From assembly GCA_903912795.1 (NCBI GenBank), contig CAIWIS010000237.1, positions 17,386-81,385 on the forward strand: DNA of 64,000 nt. Reading direction: 5' to 3'. Below the pieces are notes generated by a model. That model had not been told where the DNA came from, made no database searches, and saw only the letters and a list, made by a program, of their open reading frames with translations. The stretch comes from an uncultured Bacteroidales bacterium. Its GTDB lineage: Bacteria; Bacteroidota; Bacteroidia; Bacteroidales; Paludibacteraceae. Shown one piece after another: positions 31,157 to 38,398 of the stretch (within the stretch, counting starts at the first letter, position 1; each line of letters opens with the position of its first letter). Made by a program: the position numbers and the translations under genes.

Positions 31157-32182
31157 ATGAAAAACTTTAAAATTGAAAATAATAAAATCGTTATAGACAT
31201 GAGCGCGATTAAGTCAAAAAAGCATTTATACAATTTTAATATGATGGTCGGCAAAAATAAACTTAACGATGCGCTGTCTTATCTTGATTCGTTTAATGGT
31301 GTCAGAGCGAGAAATCTTTCCTTTAATTCGAATAAAAATTCATTGTGTCGAGATGTATTAAATGTAAATAAAGACAAATATTTTAAAATATATAACTCAA
31401 TGTTAGATGCTAATAAACAACACAATCCGATTTCTTTTGATACGCAATATTTTGGCGTGGAAATTGAGTGTTTTATACCTTATATTGCAACGTGTACTAA
31501 TGGCGATATAGATGATTCGACACATAGCAATCAACGCGAATTAAAAAAATTGTTTAGCCAAAACAAAATTAAGTTTGCCACTGTAAAAAGCGACGGTTCA
31601 ATTCGAGAAACTGAAGGTCACTTTCCGGTTGAAATTACAATTTTGACAAAATTTAACGACACATCAAATTTGCAAAAAGCATGTGAATTATTAAACAATT
31701 TAGGCGCAAAAGTGAATAAATCGTGCGGTTTACATGTGCATTTAGACTCGCGTAATTTGAGCGAAAGTCAAGTTTTAGAAATTGGGAAAAATTTTAAAAA
31801 AGCTTTACCCGTTTTATTAAAGATGGTTCCTAAATCGAGACGCGATAATTCGTATTGCAGAGCGTCTGTCTCAAAAATGTCAGGACAAAGATATCATGCT
31901 GTAAATTTAACAGCGTTTAGTAAATATAAAACAATTGAAATTCGATTGCACAGCTCAACAACTGATTTTAATAAAATTATGAACTGGGCTAATTTACTTA
32001 ACGCCATTAAAAAAAGTACGATCAAAAAAACTTGTCAAAATATTAATGATTTAACAGACTACATTAAAATTGACGAAAATTTATTAGAATATGTCGCACA
32101 ACGCACAGCATTATTTAATGGCGAGAGTGACATATCAATTTCAGCGAAAGATCTAGATAATACCGACAGTAACGCAGCATAA
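31157..32182 (+). CDS. Amidoligase (glutamine-synthetase-like fold)
   Basis: 341 residues. The landmarks of the amidoligase family (PF12224 type) are present in order: FGVEIECFIPY near residue 98, VKSDGSIRE near 148, FPVEITI, CGLHVHLDSRNL near 195, SYCRAS, and KTIEIRLHSSTTD near 260. Such enzymes use ATP to form amide bonds on carboxylates. The neighbour is a class II glutamine amidotransferase, a pairing described for predicted amidation and peptide-tagging systems in bacteria and phages. The substrate cannot be read from sequence. Soluble, no signal peptide; G- and C-containing codons (GCG, TCG, GTC) look more frequent than in neighbours. Confidence 0.85.
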   Translation: MKNFKIENNKIVIDMSAIKSKKHLYNFNMMVGKNKLNDALSYLDSFNGVRARNLSFNSNKNSLCRDVLNVNKDKYFKIYNSMLDANKQHNPISFDTQYFGVEIECFIPYIATCTNGDIDDSTHSNQRELKKLFSQNKIKFATVKSDGSIRETEGHFPVEITILTKFNDTSNLQKACELLNNLGAKVNKSCGLHVHLDSRNLSESQVLEIGKNFKKALPVLLKMVPKSRRDNSYCRASVSKMSGQRYHAVNLTAFSKYKTIEIRLHSSTTDFNKIMNWANLLNAIKKSTIKKTCQNINDLTDYIKIDENLLEYVAQRTALFNGESDISISAKDLDNTDSNAA

Positions 32183-32214
32183 TTTTTTTTAATTAATTTT
32201 TAAAGGAGTTTTAT

Positions 32215-33252
32215 ATGTGTAAAATTTTTGTATTAACGAATATGAATAAAATTAAAAAAGTTGACAATACTATTAATACGATTATGAATAATCTTGCATA
32301 TTATGAAAAAGATGGACTAGGCTACACTATTCAAGGGAGTGACGGCATTTTTGGCGAAAGAAGTACAGACACTAAAAATTTTAGTACTTCATTCGAGCAA
32401 CCGATGTTAACTTTACCTTTTTTAGAACAATCCTATAACCGCTTTGGAGTTAAATCTGAAATTATTGGCGGGGGAATATTTCACGGCCGAACATCAACTA
32501 ATCACAAAAATATAACTAATACGCATCCGATCAATAAACATGGATGGTCACTTATTCATAACGGCGTTGTAACCAACCACGGTCCAGAATATAAGCAACA
32601 CACAACTAACGATAGCGAGCATTTAGTCGAATTAATAGGAACTGTAGGAATCAAAGGCATTGAACGCTATTTAACCGGATATTATGCCGCTGCAGCATTT
32701 AGTCCAGACAATAAATTGCATATATTTAGAGATAGTATTGCAACGCTTTATTTTTGTCATATTCAAAGTATTGATTCGTACGCTATAGCGACAACTATGG
32801 ACTTATTACAAGACACACTCGCTGAATTAAAATTAAAACATAGCAAAATCTCAGCAATTAAAGACAATCAATATATTGTGTTAAATAAAAATATTATTGA
32901 AAGTGTTCAAACTATTAAACCGAAAGGCCGCACAGCATACGAATCGAAATATTCGGAGTTAAGTCTCGGTCGTAAATTAGACATAACAGAACATATTAGT
33001 CAAGAAATGACACTATTAAGTTTAGTTGAAAATGATTCAACTTATACTGAATCGCAACTATTATTTATTGAAGAAATAAAAAACTATGCGGATCATACTT
33101 ACACGTTTTTAGATTTTAGAGGCAATGCTTTGACGCTAGCAGACTTTAACGCGTTAGAACTTGACGAAAAATTTATTTGTACGGTAATTAGATCTGACGG
33201 CACAGTAGTCAATGCGTATGACTATCATACCGATCGTATTTACATGGGCTAG
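32215..33252 (+). CDS. Class II glutamine amidotransferase (Ntn hydrolase)
   Basis: 345 residues. After removal of the first Met the protein would start with the catalytic Cys (MCKIF). The rest of the class II glutaminase site follows: FHGRTSTNH and THPI around residues 85-105, HNGVV with the oxyanion Asn-Gly near 113, and NDSEHLVELI near 130. The last 120 residues, with helices and a small beta part, are not recognised. It would release ammonia from glutamine for the amidoligase 32 bases upstream. AAAGGAG precedes the ATG. Confidence 0.85.
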   Translation: MCKIFVLTNMNKIKKVDNTINTIMNNLAYYEKDGLGYTIQGSDGIFGERSTDTKNFSTSFEQPMLTLPFLEQSYNRFGVKSEIIGGGIFHGRTSTNHKNITNTHPINKHGWSLIHNGVVTNHGPEYKQHTTNDSEHLVELIGTVGIKGIERYLTGYYAAAAFSPDNKLHIFRDSIATLYFCHIQSIDSYAIATTMDLLQDTLAELKLKHSKISAIKDNQYIVLNKNIIESVQTIKPKGRTAYESKYSELSLGRKLDITEHISQEMTLLSLVENDSTYTESQLLFIEEIKNYADHTYTFLDFRGNALTLADFNALELDEKFICTVIRSDGTVVNAYDYHTDRIYMG

Positions 33253-33285
33253 TTGTATTAAAAAATATTAAAAAAAGGGTAAAAA

Positions 33286-33528
33286 ATGAAACCGCTACAC
33301 TACAAAGGTGAGTTTAGTCTTTTAACTTTGAAAACTGATAATATTGAAACGCTAAACACTTTTTTAAAAAAATTAGTGTCAAAACAGCAAGTAATTAAGA
33401 GACCATACAAAAGACAATATAAGTTCGCTTTAATACATTTCACCGATCAAGGACGTTTTACGGACCAAATTTTTGACATGGGTGACAAAATATATTGTAA
33501 ACCGTTTGACTCTATAATTAGAGACTAA
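33286..33528 (+). CDS. Small basic protein downstream of amidotransferase
   Basis: 80 residues, basic, beta-alpha (YKFALIHFTDQGRFTDQIFD). It lies 33 bases after the amidotransferase in the same direction and may be part of that operon. Function unknown. Confidence 0.55.
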   Translation: MKPLHYKGEFSLLTLKTDNIETLNTFLKKLVSKQQVIKRPYKRQYKFALIHFTDQGRFTDQIFDMGDKIYCKPFDSIIRD

Positions 33529-33533
33529 TCACA

Positions 33534-33563
33534 CATACGCGCGTTTGCGTTCCTAAAAGGAGA
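33534..33563 (+). repeat. CG-rich start-site hairpin, copy 1
   Basis: ATACGCGCGTTTGCG followed by TTCCTAAAAGGAGA. TCCT-AAA-AGGA can form a stem that hides the AGGAG ribosome site of the next gene. Confidence 0.65.
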
Positions 33564-33570
33564 CATATAT

Positions 33571-33819
33571 ATGAGACATTTAGACATAATTAAAGCTTCA
33601 AAAAATCAAGATAATAGTTTAATGATTGCCACAATCACCGGAAACAATTTTGGCGATCAAATAATTGAATTCAGAACTTATGGGATATGTGAAAAGCGAA
33701 ATGATTTAACATTTTGGGGATATATCACGCAAAGCACTGTAATTAATTGCGAGGGTGATCACTGGTCACATGATTTTATAATTAAGCACGGTAAACAACT
33801 TTATAAAAAAGGAAAATAA
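33571..33819 (+). CDS. Small hypothetical protein
   Basis: 82 residues, beta-rich (MIATITGNNFGDQIIEFRTYG), with one Cys-containing turn. Its ribosome site is inside the first CG-rich hairpin repeat. No family recognised. Confidence 0.55.
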   Translation: MRHLDIIKASKNQDNSLMIATITGNNFGDQIIEFRTYGICEKRNDLTFWGYITQSTVINCEGDHWSHDFIIKHGKQLYKKGK

Positions 33820-33821
33820 AA

Positions 33822-33941
33822 ATGAAAACAATTTTTGAATTATTTAATAAACAAACTGGCGAAATTATTTTTTTAAATCGAATACAATTTGATAAACTTA
33901 ATTTGAATAAATTTGTTTTGTTAACTGTCGTCAGTAAATAA
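33822..33941 (+). CDS. 39-residue microprotein
   Basis: MKTIFELFNKQTGEIIFLNR and so on, ending LTVVSK. GGA lies before the ATG, which starts 2 bases after the previous stop. Function unknown. Confidence 0.4.
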   Translation: MKTIFELFNKQTGEIIFLNRIQFDKLNLNKFVLLTVVSK

Positions 33942-33973
33942 AATAAACGCTTTAAAATAAAGGATGTAAATAT

Positions 33974-34102
33974 ATGTTCAAATTATTTGCCACACGTCAA
34001 TATTCGACTTATGAACAGTCTTTCATGTCTTGGGTTGACGCTGATATTAAAAGTAAATTTTTGGCGTCACAAGGCTTTACTGTGACAATAACAAGGTGTT
34101 AA
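33974..34102 (+). CDS. 42-residue microprotein
   Basis: MFKLFATRQYSTYEQSFMSW and so on, ending TVTITRC. AGGATG lies before the start. No family recognised. Confidence 0.45.
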   Translation: MFKLFATRQYSTYEQSFMSWVDADIKSKFLASQGFTVTITRC

Positions 34103-34103
34103 C

Positions 34104-34283
34104 ATGTTTGACTATTATATAGAAATAATATTATTAATATGCATTTTATATTTAATATTTGATGTTTATCAAGCGTTTTTCAAACAAGGTGAGTCAATGT
34201 CCGATGACGATTTAATGTCCAGATATATTGAACACCAAAGGCGCATACGCGCGCGTACTTTCCTAAAGGGGAATAAAAAATGA
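34104..34283 (+). CDS. 59-residue membrane microprotein
   Basis: An N-terminal membrane helix (IEIILLICILYLIFDVY) followed by a polar tail. The last residues (RRIRARTFLKGNKK) are encoded by a copy of the CG-rich hairpin repeat, so the repeat is translated here. The stop overlaps the next ATG as ATGA. Confidence 0.5.
   Translation: MFDYYIEIILLICILYLIFDVYQAFFKQGESMSDDDLMSRYIEHQRRIRARTFLKGNKK
34244..34272 (+). repeat. CG-rich start-site hairpin, copy 2
   Basis: ATACGCGCGCGTACTTTCCT followed by AAAGGGGAA. The first half is the self-complementary run TACGCGCGCGTA; TTCC-TAAA-GGGG can mask the ribosome site of the gene at 34280. Confidence 0.7.
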
Positions 34284-34495
34284 AAGAACTAACACTTTTC
34301 GATTTAATGCGTTATACTGATAAGATTAATACGATAAATACGCTATTAAAAACAACGGACGATACAGAATTGATAGAACAATATGAGGACGAATTATTAG
34401 AACTAGAATATATTATAAACCGTGGGATTAAAGTATCTAAACAAAAAAATAAGTTTGAACGTATTAAAAACATAGGATTAAGGGTTGTAAAATGA
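34280..34495 (+). CDS. Small helical protein
   Basis: 71 residues, strongly helical and charged (LFDLMRYTDKINTINTLLK), with a basic C-terminus. Start is coupled to the microprotein upstream, and its ribosome site is inside the second hairpin repeat. Function unknown. Confidence 0.55.
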   Translation: MKELTLFDLMRYTDKINTINTLLKTTDDTELIEQYEDELLELEYIINRGIKVSKQKNKFERIKNIGLRVVK

Positions 34496-34701
34496 GTCAT
34501 ATTCGCGCATGTGCTTTCCTAATATCATTAATGCCATCATTTAATGCTTACAGTAAACCGACTGTTATAGGCAACGCTGAATTTTGCGCTATAAGCCCGA
34601 CAGAGATTCATTGTGTCGATCATAATATGAATCAATGTCTTAGAACTTTATCATTGTTACGAGACGGTGTAGGATGCGTTAAAAACCCTAGATATAAATA
34701 A
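34492..34701 (+). CDS. Small secreted cysteine-containing protein
   Basis: 69 residues with a short signal-peptide-like start (IRACAFLISLMPSFNAYS) and four or five cysteines afterwards (FCAIS, HCVD, QCLRTL, GCVKN), which suggests a disulphide-bonded periplasmic peptide. The N-terminal codons are a degenerate copy of the hairpin repeat (34501-34522). Start by ATGA overlap after AAGGG. Confidence 0.5.
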   Translation: MSHIRACAFLISLMPSFNAYSKPTVIGNAEFCAISPTEIHCVDHNMNQCLRTLSLLRDGVGCVKNPRYK

Positions 34702-34710
34702 GGATATATT

Positions 34711-34830
34711 ATGAAACATTGTTTAATAATTTTAACTTGTTTATCTGTTAATAAAAATTTATTAAATTTAAAAAATATAGCTAATGTTATTCAACCTAAA
34801 CAACCTGTTATAGTTTTGACTAACAAATAA
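34711..34830 (+). CDS. 39-residue microprotein
   Basis: MKHCLIILTCLSVNKNLLNL and so on, with a hydrophobic start. AAGGA precedes the ATG. It might be membrane-attached; the cysteine context is a poor lipobox. Function unknown. Confidence 0.4.
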   Translation: MKHCLIILTCLSVNKNLLNLKNIANVIQPKQPVIVLTNK

Positions 34831-34864
34831 ACGCTATACGCACGCACGCTTTCCTAAGAGGGGA
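34831..34864 (+). repeat. CG-rich start-site hairpin, copy 3
   Basis: ACGCTATACGCACGCACGCT followed by TTCCTAAGAGGGGA. Same plan: alternating purine-pyrimidine run, then a TTCC/GGGG stem at the ribosome site. Confidence 0.7.
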
Positions 34865-34868
34865 TTAT

Positions 34869-35069
34869 ATGGATAAAACATTTTATGTGATTCGATACCG
34901 CACTGAATTAAATTGCTGGACTAGACTGCATCCCAACGGTTTTACATTAAACAACGCCAATAACTTTAAAGCTAATTATAAAGTCGATCAATTTTACCTT
35001 GACGTGGTGCATGAGATGTGGTTAGATTGTTTAGATGTGTGGCCTGAACCTGGGTATATGGATAAATAA
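34869..35069 (+). CDS. Small hypothetical protein
   Basis: 66 residues, aromatic-rich (CWTRLHPNGFTLNNANNF, LDVVHEMWLDCLDVWPEPGY). Ribosome site GAGGGG is in the third hairpin repeat. No family recognised. Confidence 0.55.
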   Translation: MDKTFYVIRYRTELNCWTRLHPNGFTLNNANNFKANYKVDQFYLDVVHEMWLDCLDVWPEPGYMDK

Positions 35070-35070
35070 C

Positions 35071-35136
35071 ATGTTTGACAATACTTTTTTTATAATGTTA
35101 GTTATTGTTTGTATTTATTTAAGTTTTAAAATATAA
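35071..35136 (+). CDS. 21-residue membrane microprotein
   Basis: MFDNTFFIMLVIVCIYLSFK then I: one membrane helix right after the previous stop. Similar in form to the membrane microproteins at 29909 and 34104. Weakly supported because of its size. Confidence 0.3.
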   Translation: MFDNTFFIMLVIVCIYLSFKI

Positions 35137-35144
35137 TTAAAATA

Positions 35145-35180
35145 AACGCTATACGCGCGCGCGCTTTCCTAAGAGGAAAT
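35145..35180 (+). repeat. CG-rich start-site hairpin, copy 4
   Basis: ATACGCGCGCGCGCTTTCCT followed by AAGAGGAAA. TTTCC-TAAGA-GGAAA gives a clean 5-base stem over the ribosome site. Confidence 0.7.
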
Positions 35181-35185
35181 ATTTT

Positions 35186-35434
35186 ATGGATTTAACAGGA
35201 AAATTTATTAAACATAAAAAATTTATAGATATTTGTATTAATATAACTTATATGGATACAAATAATTCAAGTTTAATTATTCATGGTATTTTTTGGAACT
35301 TAGGATTTGTTGAAAGTTTTAATATTGGAAAAAAAGTCAATTTGAATATTATTAATAAAAATGAATGGCTTATTCTTTCTGATAAAGGCATGAAAGATAA
35401 ATGTTTTAGGTATTCTAAATGGAGTGAATTATGA
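35186..35434 (+). CDS. Small hypothetical protein
   Basis: 82 residues, beta-rich, starting MDLTGKFIKHKKFIDI. Possibly an SH3-like small barrel by strand pattern, but no family is recognised. Start lies behind the fourth hairpin repeat; the end overlaps the next gene as ATGA. Confidence 0.55.
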   Translation: MDLTGKFIKHKKFIDICINITYMDTNNSSLIIHGIFWNLGFVESFNIGKKVNLNIINKNEWLILSDKGMKDKCFRYSKWSEL

Positions 35435-35634
35435 AAATTAGCGATTTAGTTGAAATTTTAAATTTTCAAGCTGAAACTAGAGAAGACTTAGATGAAACCA
35501 ATTTAGATATGTTACAACATGAATATGAAAAAATGTTTAAAAATTTTTGCGGTCAAGTTCCAATATTTAAAATTATAGATAAAAAAGGAAAAATTTATGT
35601 CTATGGATACCTCACGCACATCCCGAATTATTAG
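35431..35634 (+). CDS. Small hypothetical protein
   Basis: 67 residues with an acidic helical N-terminus (ILNFQAETREDLDETNLDML). Overlaps both neighbours. No domain recognised. Confidence 0.5.
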   Translation: MKISDLVEILNFQAETREDLDETNLDMLQHEYEKMFKNFCGQVPIFKIIDKKGKIYVYGYLTHIPNY

Positions 35635-35839
35635 TGACGTTTTATTAGATTTAGAACCTTTATTATTTGAATTGACGGAAGAACAAGGATTGCAGATGGG
35701 TGAAATGTTAGCATTAGTTAAATGTTGGATAGAAATTCATTATCCTGATGCAATAGAAGAATATCAAAACGGCACACATCCTATATATTATTATGGTCCT
35801 AAAGAAAATATGCTTGCATTTGCTAAAAAATTAAAATAA
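35597..35839 (+). CDS. Small hypothetical protein
   Basis: 80 residues, helical and acidic (LLFELTEEQGLQMGEMLALV). AAAGG lies before the ATG at 35597, which is inside the previous gene. Function unknown. Confidence 0.5.
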   Translation: MSMDTSRTSRIISDVLLDLEPLLFELTEEQGLQMGEMLALVKCWIEIHYPDAIEEYQNGTHPIYYYGPKENMLAFAKKLK

Positions 35840-35843
35840 AATA

Positions 35844-35878
35844 GTGCTATACGCGCGCGCGTACTTTCCTAAAGGAGA
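35844..35878 (+). repeat. CG-rich start-site hairpin, copy 5
   Basis: TATACGCGCGCGCGTACTTT followed by CCTAAAGGAGA. TACGCGCGCGCGTA is perfectly self-complementary; TCCT-AA-AGGA covers the ribosome site of the gene at 35883. Confidence 0.7.
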
Positions 35879-35882
35879 AAAT

Positions 35883-36146
35883 ATGTCTTATCAAAAAGAA
35901 ATTCCTTTTAGAGATTATATTATTACGTTTGAATATGACGTAAATGAAGGTTTAAATCTTTTAAATTGGACCGCGTATGAAGGAAATAACGAAATCACTA
36001 TTCCTTGTCGCGTTGAATCTGAATTTATTGAAAAACAATTACATAATTGGTTAGATAATGAATGGTATCATAATGGATCTAATTATATCGAAGACGTTTA
36101 TATTGATAGAATGGAAAGACGTTTAAATATGTTAGAGGATAGATAA
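35883..36146 (+). CDS. Small hypothetical protein
   Basis: 87 residues, mixed, with NEITIPCRVESEFIEKQLHNW. The ATG at 35883 follows AGGAG; a GTG at 35844 would translate the hairpin repeat and is rejected. No family recognised. Confidence 0.55.
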   Translation: MSYQKEIPFRDYIITFEYDVNEGLNLLNWTAYEGNNEITIPCRVESEFIEKQLHNWLDNEWYHNGSNYIEDVYIDRMERRLNMLEDR

Positions 36147-36150
36147 ATAT

Positions 36151-36330
36151 ATGACACAAGAAGCTTTAATTGCTGCAATAGTTTTAGCGTGTAAATTTAA
36201 TGATGTAACAATTTCTAAAGAAAAAAAAGAAATTTGTATGGAAAATATTGTAAATTGTGCAGTACTTAAAAATGGAGAAATTTCTTATCAAATTTTTAAG
36301 AATTGTGAGAAAAAATGGCAGATCAAATAA
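36151..36330 (+). CDS. 59-residue cysteine-containing microprotein
   Basis: MTQEALIAAIVLACKFNDVT and so on, with four cysteines (ACKF, ICME, NCAV, NCEK). A small helical protein, perhaps disulphide-bonded or metal-binding. Its end overlaps the next gene by 16 bases. Confidence 0.5.
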   Translation: MTQEALIAAIVLACKFNDVTISKEKKEICMENIVNCAVLKNGEISYQIFKNCEKKWQIK

Positions 36331-36764
36331 AAATTGGGGATTATATTGAAGTTTTAATTGATAATCCACATAATTATAAAGAAATTATTGGCGCAAAACT
36401 TCAAATAGTTAAAGTTTTTGGTGGCGTATTTAGAGTACAAGGCACAAGTCACTATGTTTGGTCTTTTACTAACGAAGACTTTAATAGGGGTTATATAAAA
36501 CATATTCCTACAAATTTACCTAGCGGCATCAATCCTGTAGCAATGGCATCAGGTAAAAATGATAATTGGGAAGCTTTAATGGGTATTTATAATAGTGGAG
36601 ATTGGACTTATGGCAATTGGGAAACGGAAATTACAAAAACTAAACCTAAAATTGTATGCGAGTGTGGACAATCTAAAATTGCAGGACATGAGGGTGACCC
36701 ATGGGACCAACACTCGACGTATTGTCCTATTTACAAAGAAGGCAAAATAAATGCAAAAAAATAG
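36315..36764 (+). CDS. Hypothetical protein with zinc-ribbon tail
   Basis: 149 residues. The N-terminal half is beta-rich (GDYIEVLIDNPHNYKEIIGA), and the C-terminus has CECGQSKIAGHEGDPWDQHS then YC, a Cys/His pattern found in small phage proteins that probably bind zinc. Function unknown. Confidence 0.6.
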   Translation: MADQIKIGDYIEVLIDNPHNYKEIIGAKLQIVKVFGGVFRVQGTSHYVWSFTNEDFNRGYIKHIPTNLPSGINPVAMASGKNDNWEALMGIYNSGDWTYGNWETEITKTKPKIVCECGQSKIAGHEGDPWDQHSTYCPIYKEGKINAKK

Positions 36765-36957
36765 AGTAATTACTAAAAAAGATTTACAATCAATAGCAAG
36801 ACTTGCACATAATTATTTTATGGATTTAGCAAATAAAGATTTAGATAATGCAGAATTTATTGCTAAATGTTATTTAGAGGCGTGTTCAGGAATTTTAGGT
36901 ATTAAAAATTATGAATATGAGGAAAAAATCCCATATATTCCAGCAGATGATGAATAA
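36751..36957 (+). CDS. Small helical protein
   Basis: 68 residues, helical (LQSIARLAHNYFMDLANKDL), acidic at the end. Overlaps both neighbours. No domain recognised. Confidence 0.5.
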   Translation: MQKNRVITKKDLQSIARLAHNYFMDLANKDLDNAEFIAKCYLEACSGILGIKNYEYEEKIPYIPADDE

Positions 36958-37423
36958 ATATTTATTAAGTTCTTTTATAATTCATTTATTATTTTTATTT
37001 CCATTATTTTTATTGAATAATAATAAAATAAACAACGATTCATTTGATAATGGAAATGGAATAAATGAAAGTCAAAAAATAAACTCAACTGATGTTGAAA
37101 TTATTGAAATAAACGAAGGTGAAGGCAAACAAGTTGTGCCTGAAAATTTTTATTGGGGAATAGGAATAGGTAGTTCTGCAACATTTGAGAATATTTCACC
37201 TTATGGATTAGTATTAGTTATTATTGTAACTAGTATTAAAAAAGGTTATAGTGCATACGATTCAGATTTACAAATTGGTGATAAAATAATTTTAGTAAAT
37301 AATAATGTTATTTCTAATCAAAACGATATTAAAGGTGATAGTCCTAAAAGTTTAATATTGACATTAATTAGAAATAATTCTATAATAAATATCGCAATTG
37401 ATCGAGTTAAAGTTTATTTTTAA
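36947..37423 (+). CDS. Membrane-anchored PDZ-domain protein
   Basis: 158 residues from the ATG at 36947. An N-terminal hydrophobic segment (YLLSSFIIHLLFLFPLFLLN) acts as anchor, then a polar linker, then a PDZ-like domain at about 75-155 (GLVLVIIVTSIKKGYSAYDS, LQIGDKIILVNNNVISNQ). PDZ domains of this type bind exposed protein ends, often in periplasmic proteases. No protease domain is attached. A frame opening at 36911 starts inside the previous gene. It lies directly before the ribonucleotide reductase genes. Confidence 0.65.
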   Translation: MMNKYLLSSFIIHLLFLFPLFLLNNNKINNDSFDNGNGINESQKINSTDVEIIEINEGEGKQVVPENFYWGIGIGSSATFENISPYGLVLVIIVTSIKKGYSAYDSDLQIGDKIILVNNNVISNQNDIKGDSPKSLILTLIRNNSIINIAIDRVKVYF

Positions 37424-37438
37424 CTAAAGGGGTGAACG

Positions 37439-38398
37439 ATGAGTATATTAACTCCTCGTGTTGAATACGGTCCATTTGAATATCCTGAAGCTTATAATTT
37501 TTGGTTAAAACAACAAAAATCTTTTTGGTTACATGATGAAGTACAGATGGCCGCAGATGTTAATGATTGGAAATTAAATTTACTTTCAGTTGAAAAACAT
37601 ATTTTAGGAAGTACATTAAAAGGATTTGTTCAAGCTGAAATTTTTATTGAAGACTATTGGGCAGCTAAAGTTAGTCGATGGTTTAAAAAACCTGAAATTC
37701 AGATGATGTGTCATTCATTTGCATCATTTGAATCAATTCATGCTGTCGGTTATTCATATCTTGAAGAAACATTAAATATTCAAGATTATAAATCATTTTT
37801 AACTGAACCAACGGCTAAAGCTAAAATTGATAGATTAATTAATACTAAAGGTAAAACTAAAGAAGACATAGCTTTATCGTTAGCAATTTTTAGTGCATTT
37901 AATGAAGGAGTTAATTTATTTAGTTCATTTGCAGTGCTAGGATCTTTTCAACAAAGAAATTTAATGAAAGGTCTTGGTAAAATTATTGAATTATCAGCTA
38001 AAGATGAATCACTTCATTCTGAGGCCGGATGTTGGTTATTTAGAACTATGGTCCAAGAATTTCCTGAAATTTATACTGATGAATTAAAAAAGAAAATTTA
38101 TGATGCGGCAAGAATTACTGTTCAATTAGAAGACAATTTTATTGATAAAGTATTTGAGCAAGGTAATTTACCCAATTTAACTGCTAGTGATTTAAAAAAC
38201 TACATTAGATTTAGAGCTAATACTAAATTAGCTGATCTAAATTTAAAAGCTAATTGGAAAAATATTGACAAAGATGCTTTAAATAGATTAGAATGGTTTA
38301 ATATAATGGTTAGTGGTACTAGTATTCAAGATTTTTTTGCTGGACGTGAAACGTCATATTCAAAAGCAATAGCTAATTTTGATGAGGTATGGACTTAA
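37439..38398 (+). CDS. nrdB: Ribonucleotide reductase class I, beta subunit
   Basis: 319 residues. Metal ligands and radical environment are visible: QAEIFIEDYW near residue 64, FESIHAVGYSYLEE near 100 and DESLHSEAG near 196. The protein makes the radical used by NrdA to reduce ribonucleotides. GGGGTG precedes the ATG. The stop overlaps the next start as TAATG, so the two subunits are probably coupled. Confidence 0.92.
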   Translation: MSILTPRVEYGPFEYPEAYNFWLKQQKSFWLHDEVQMAADVNDWKLNLLSVEKHILGSTLKGFVQAEIFIEDYWAAKVSRWFKKPEIQMMCHSFASFESIHAVGYSYLEETLNIQDYKSFLTEPTAKAKIDRLINTKGKTKEDIALSLAIFSAFNEGVNLFSSFAVLGSFQQRNLMKGLGKIIELSAKDESLHSEAGCWLFRTMVQEFPEIYTDELKKKIYDAARITVQLEDNFIDKVFEQGNLPNLTASDLKNYIRFRANTKLADLNLKANWKNIDKDALNRLEWFNIMVSGTSIQDFFAGRETSYSKAIANFDEVWT

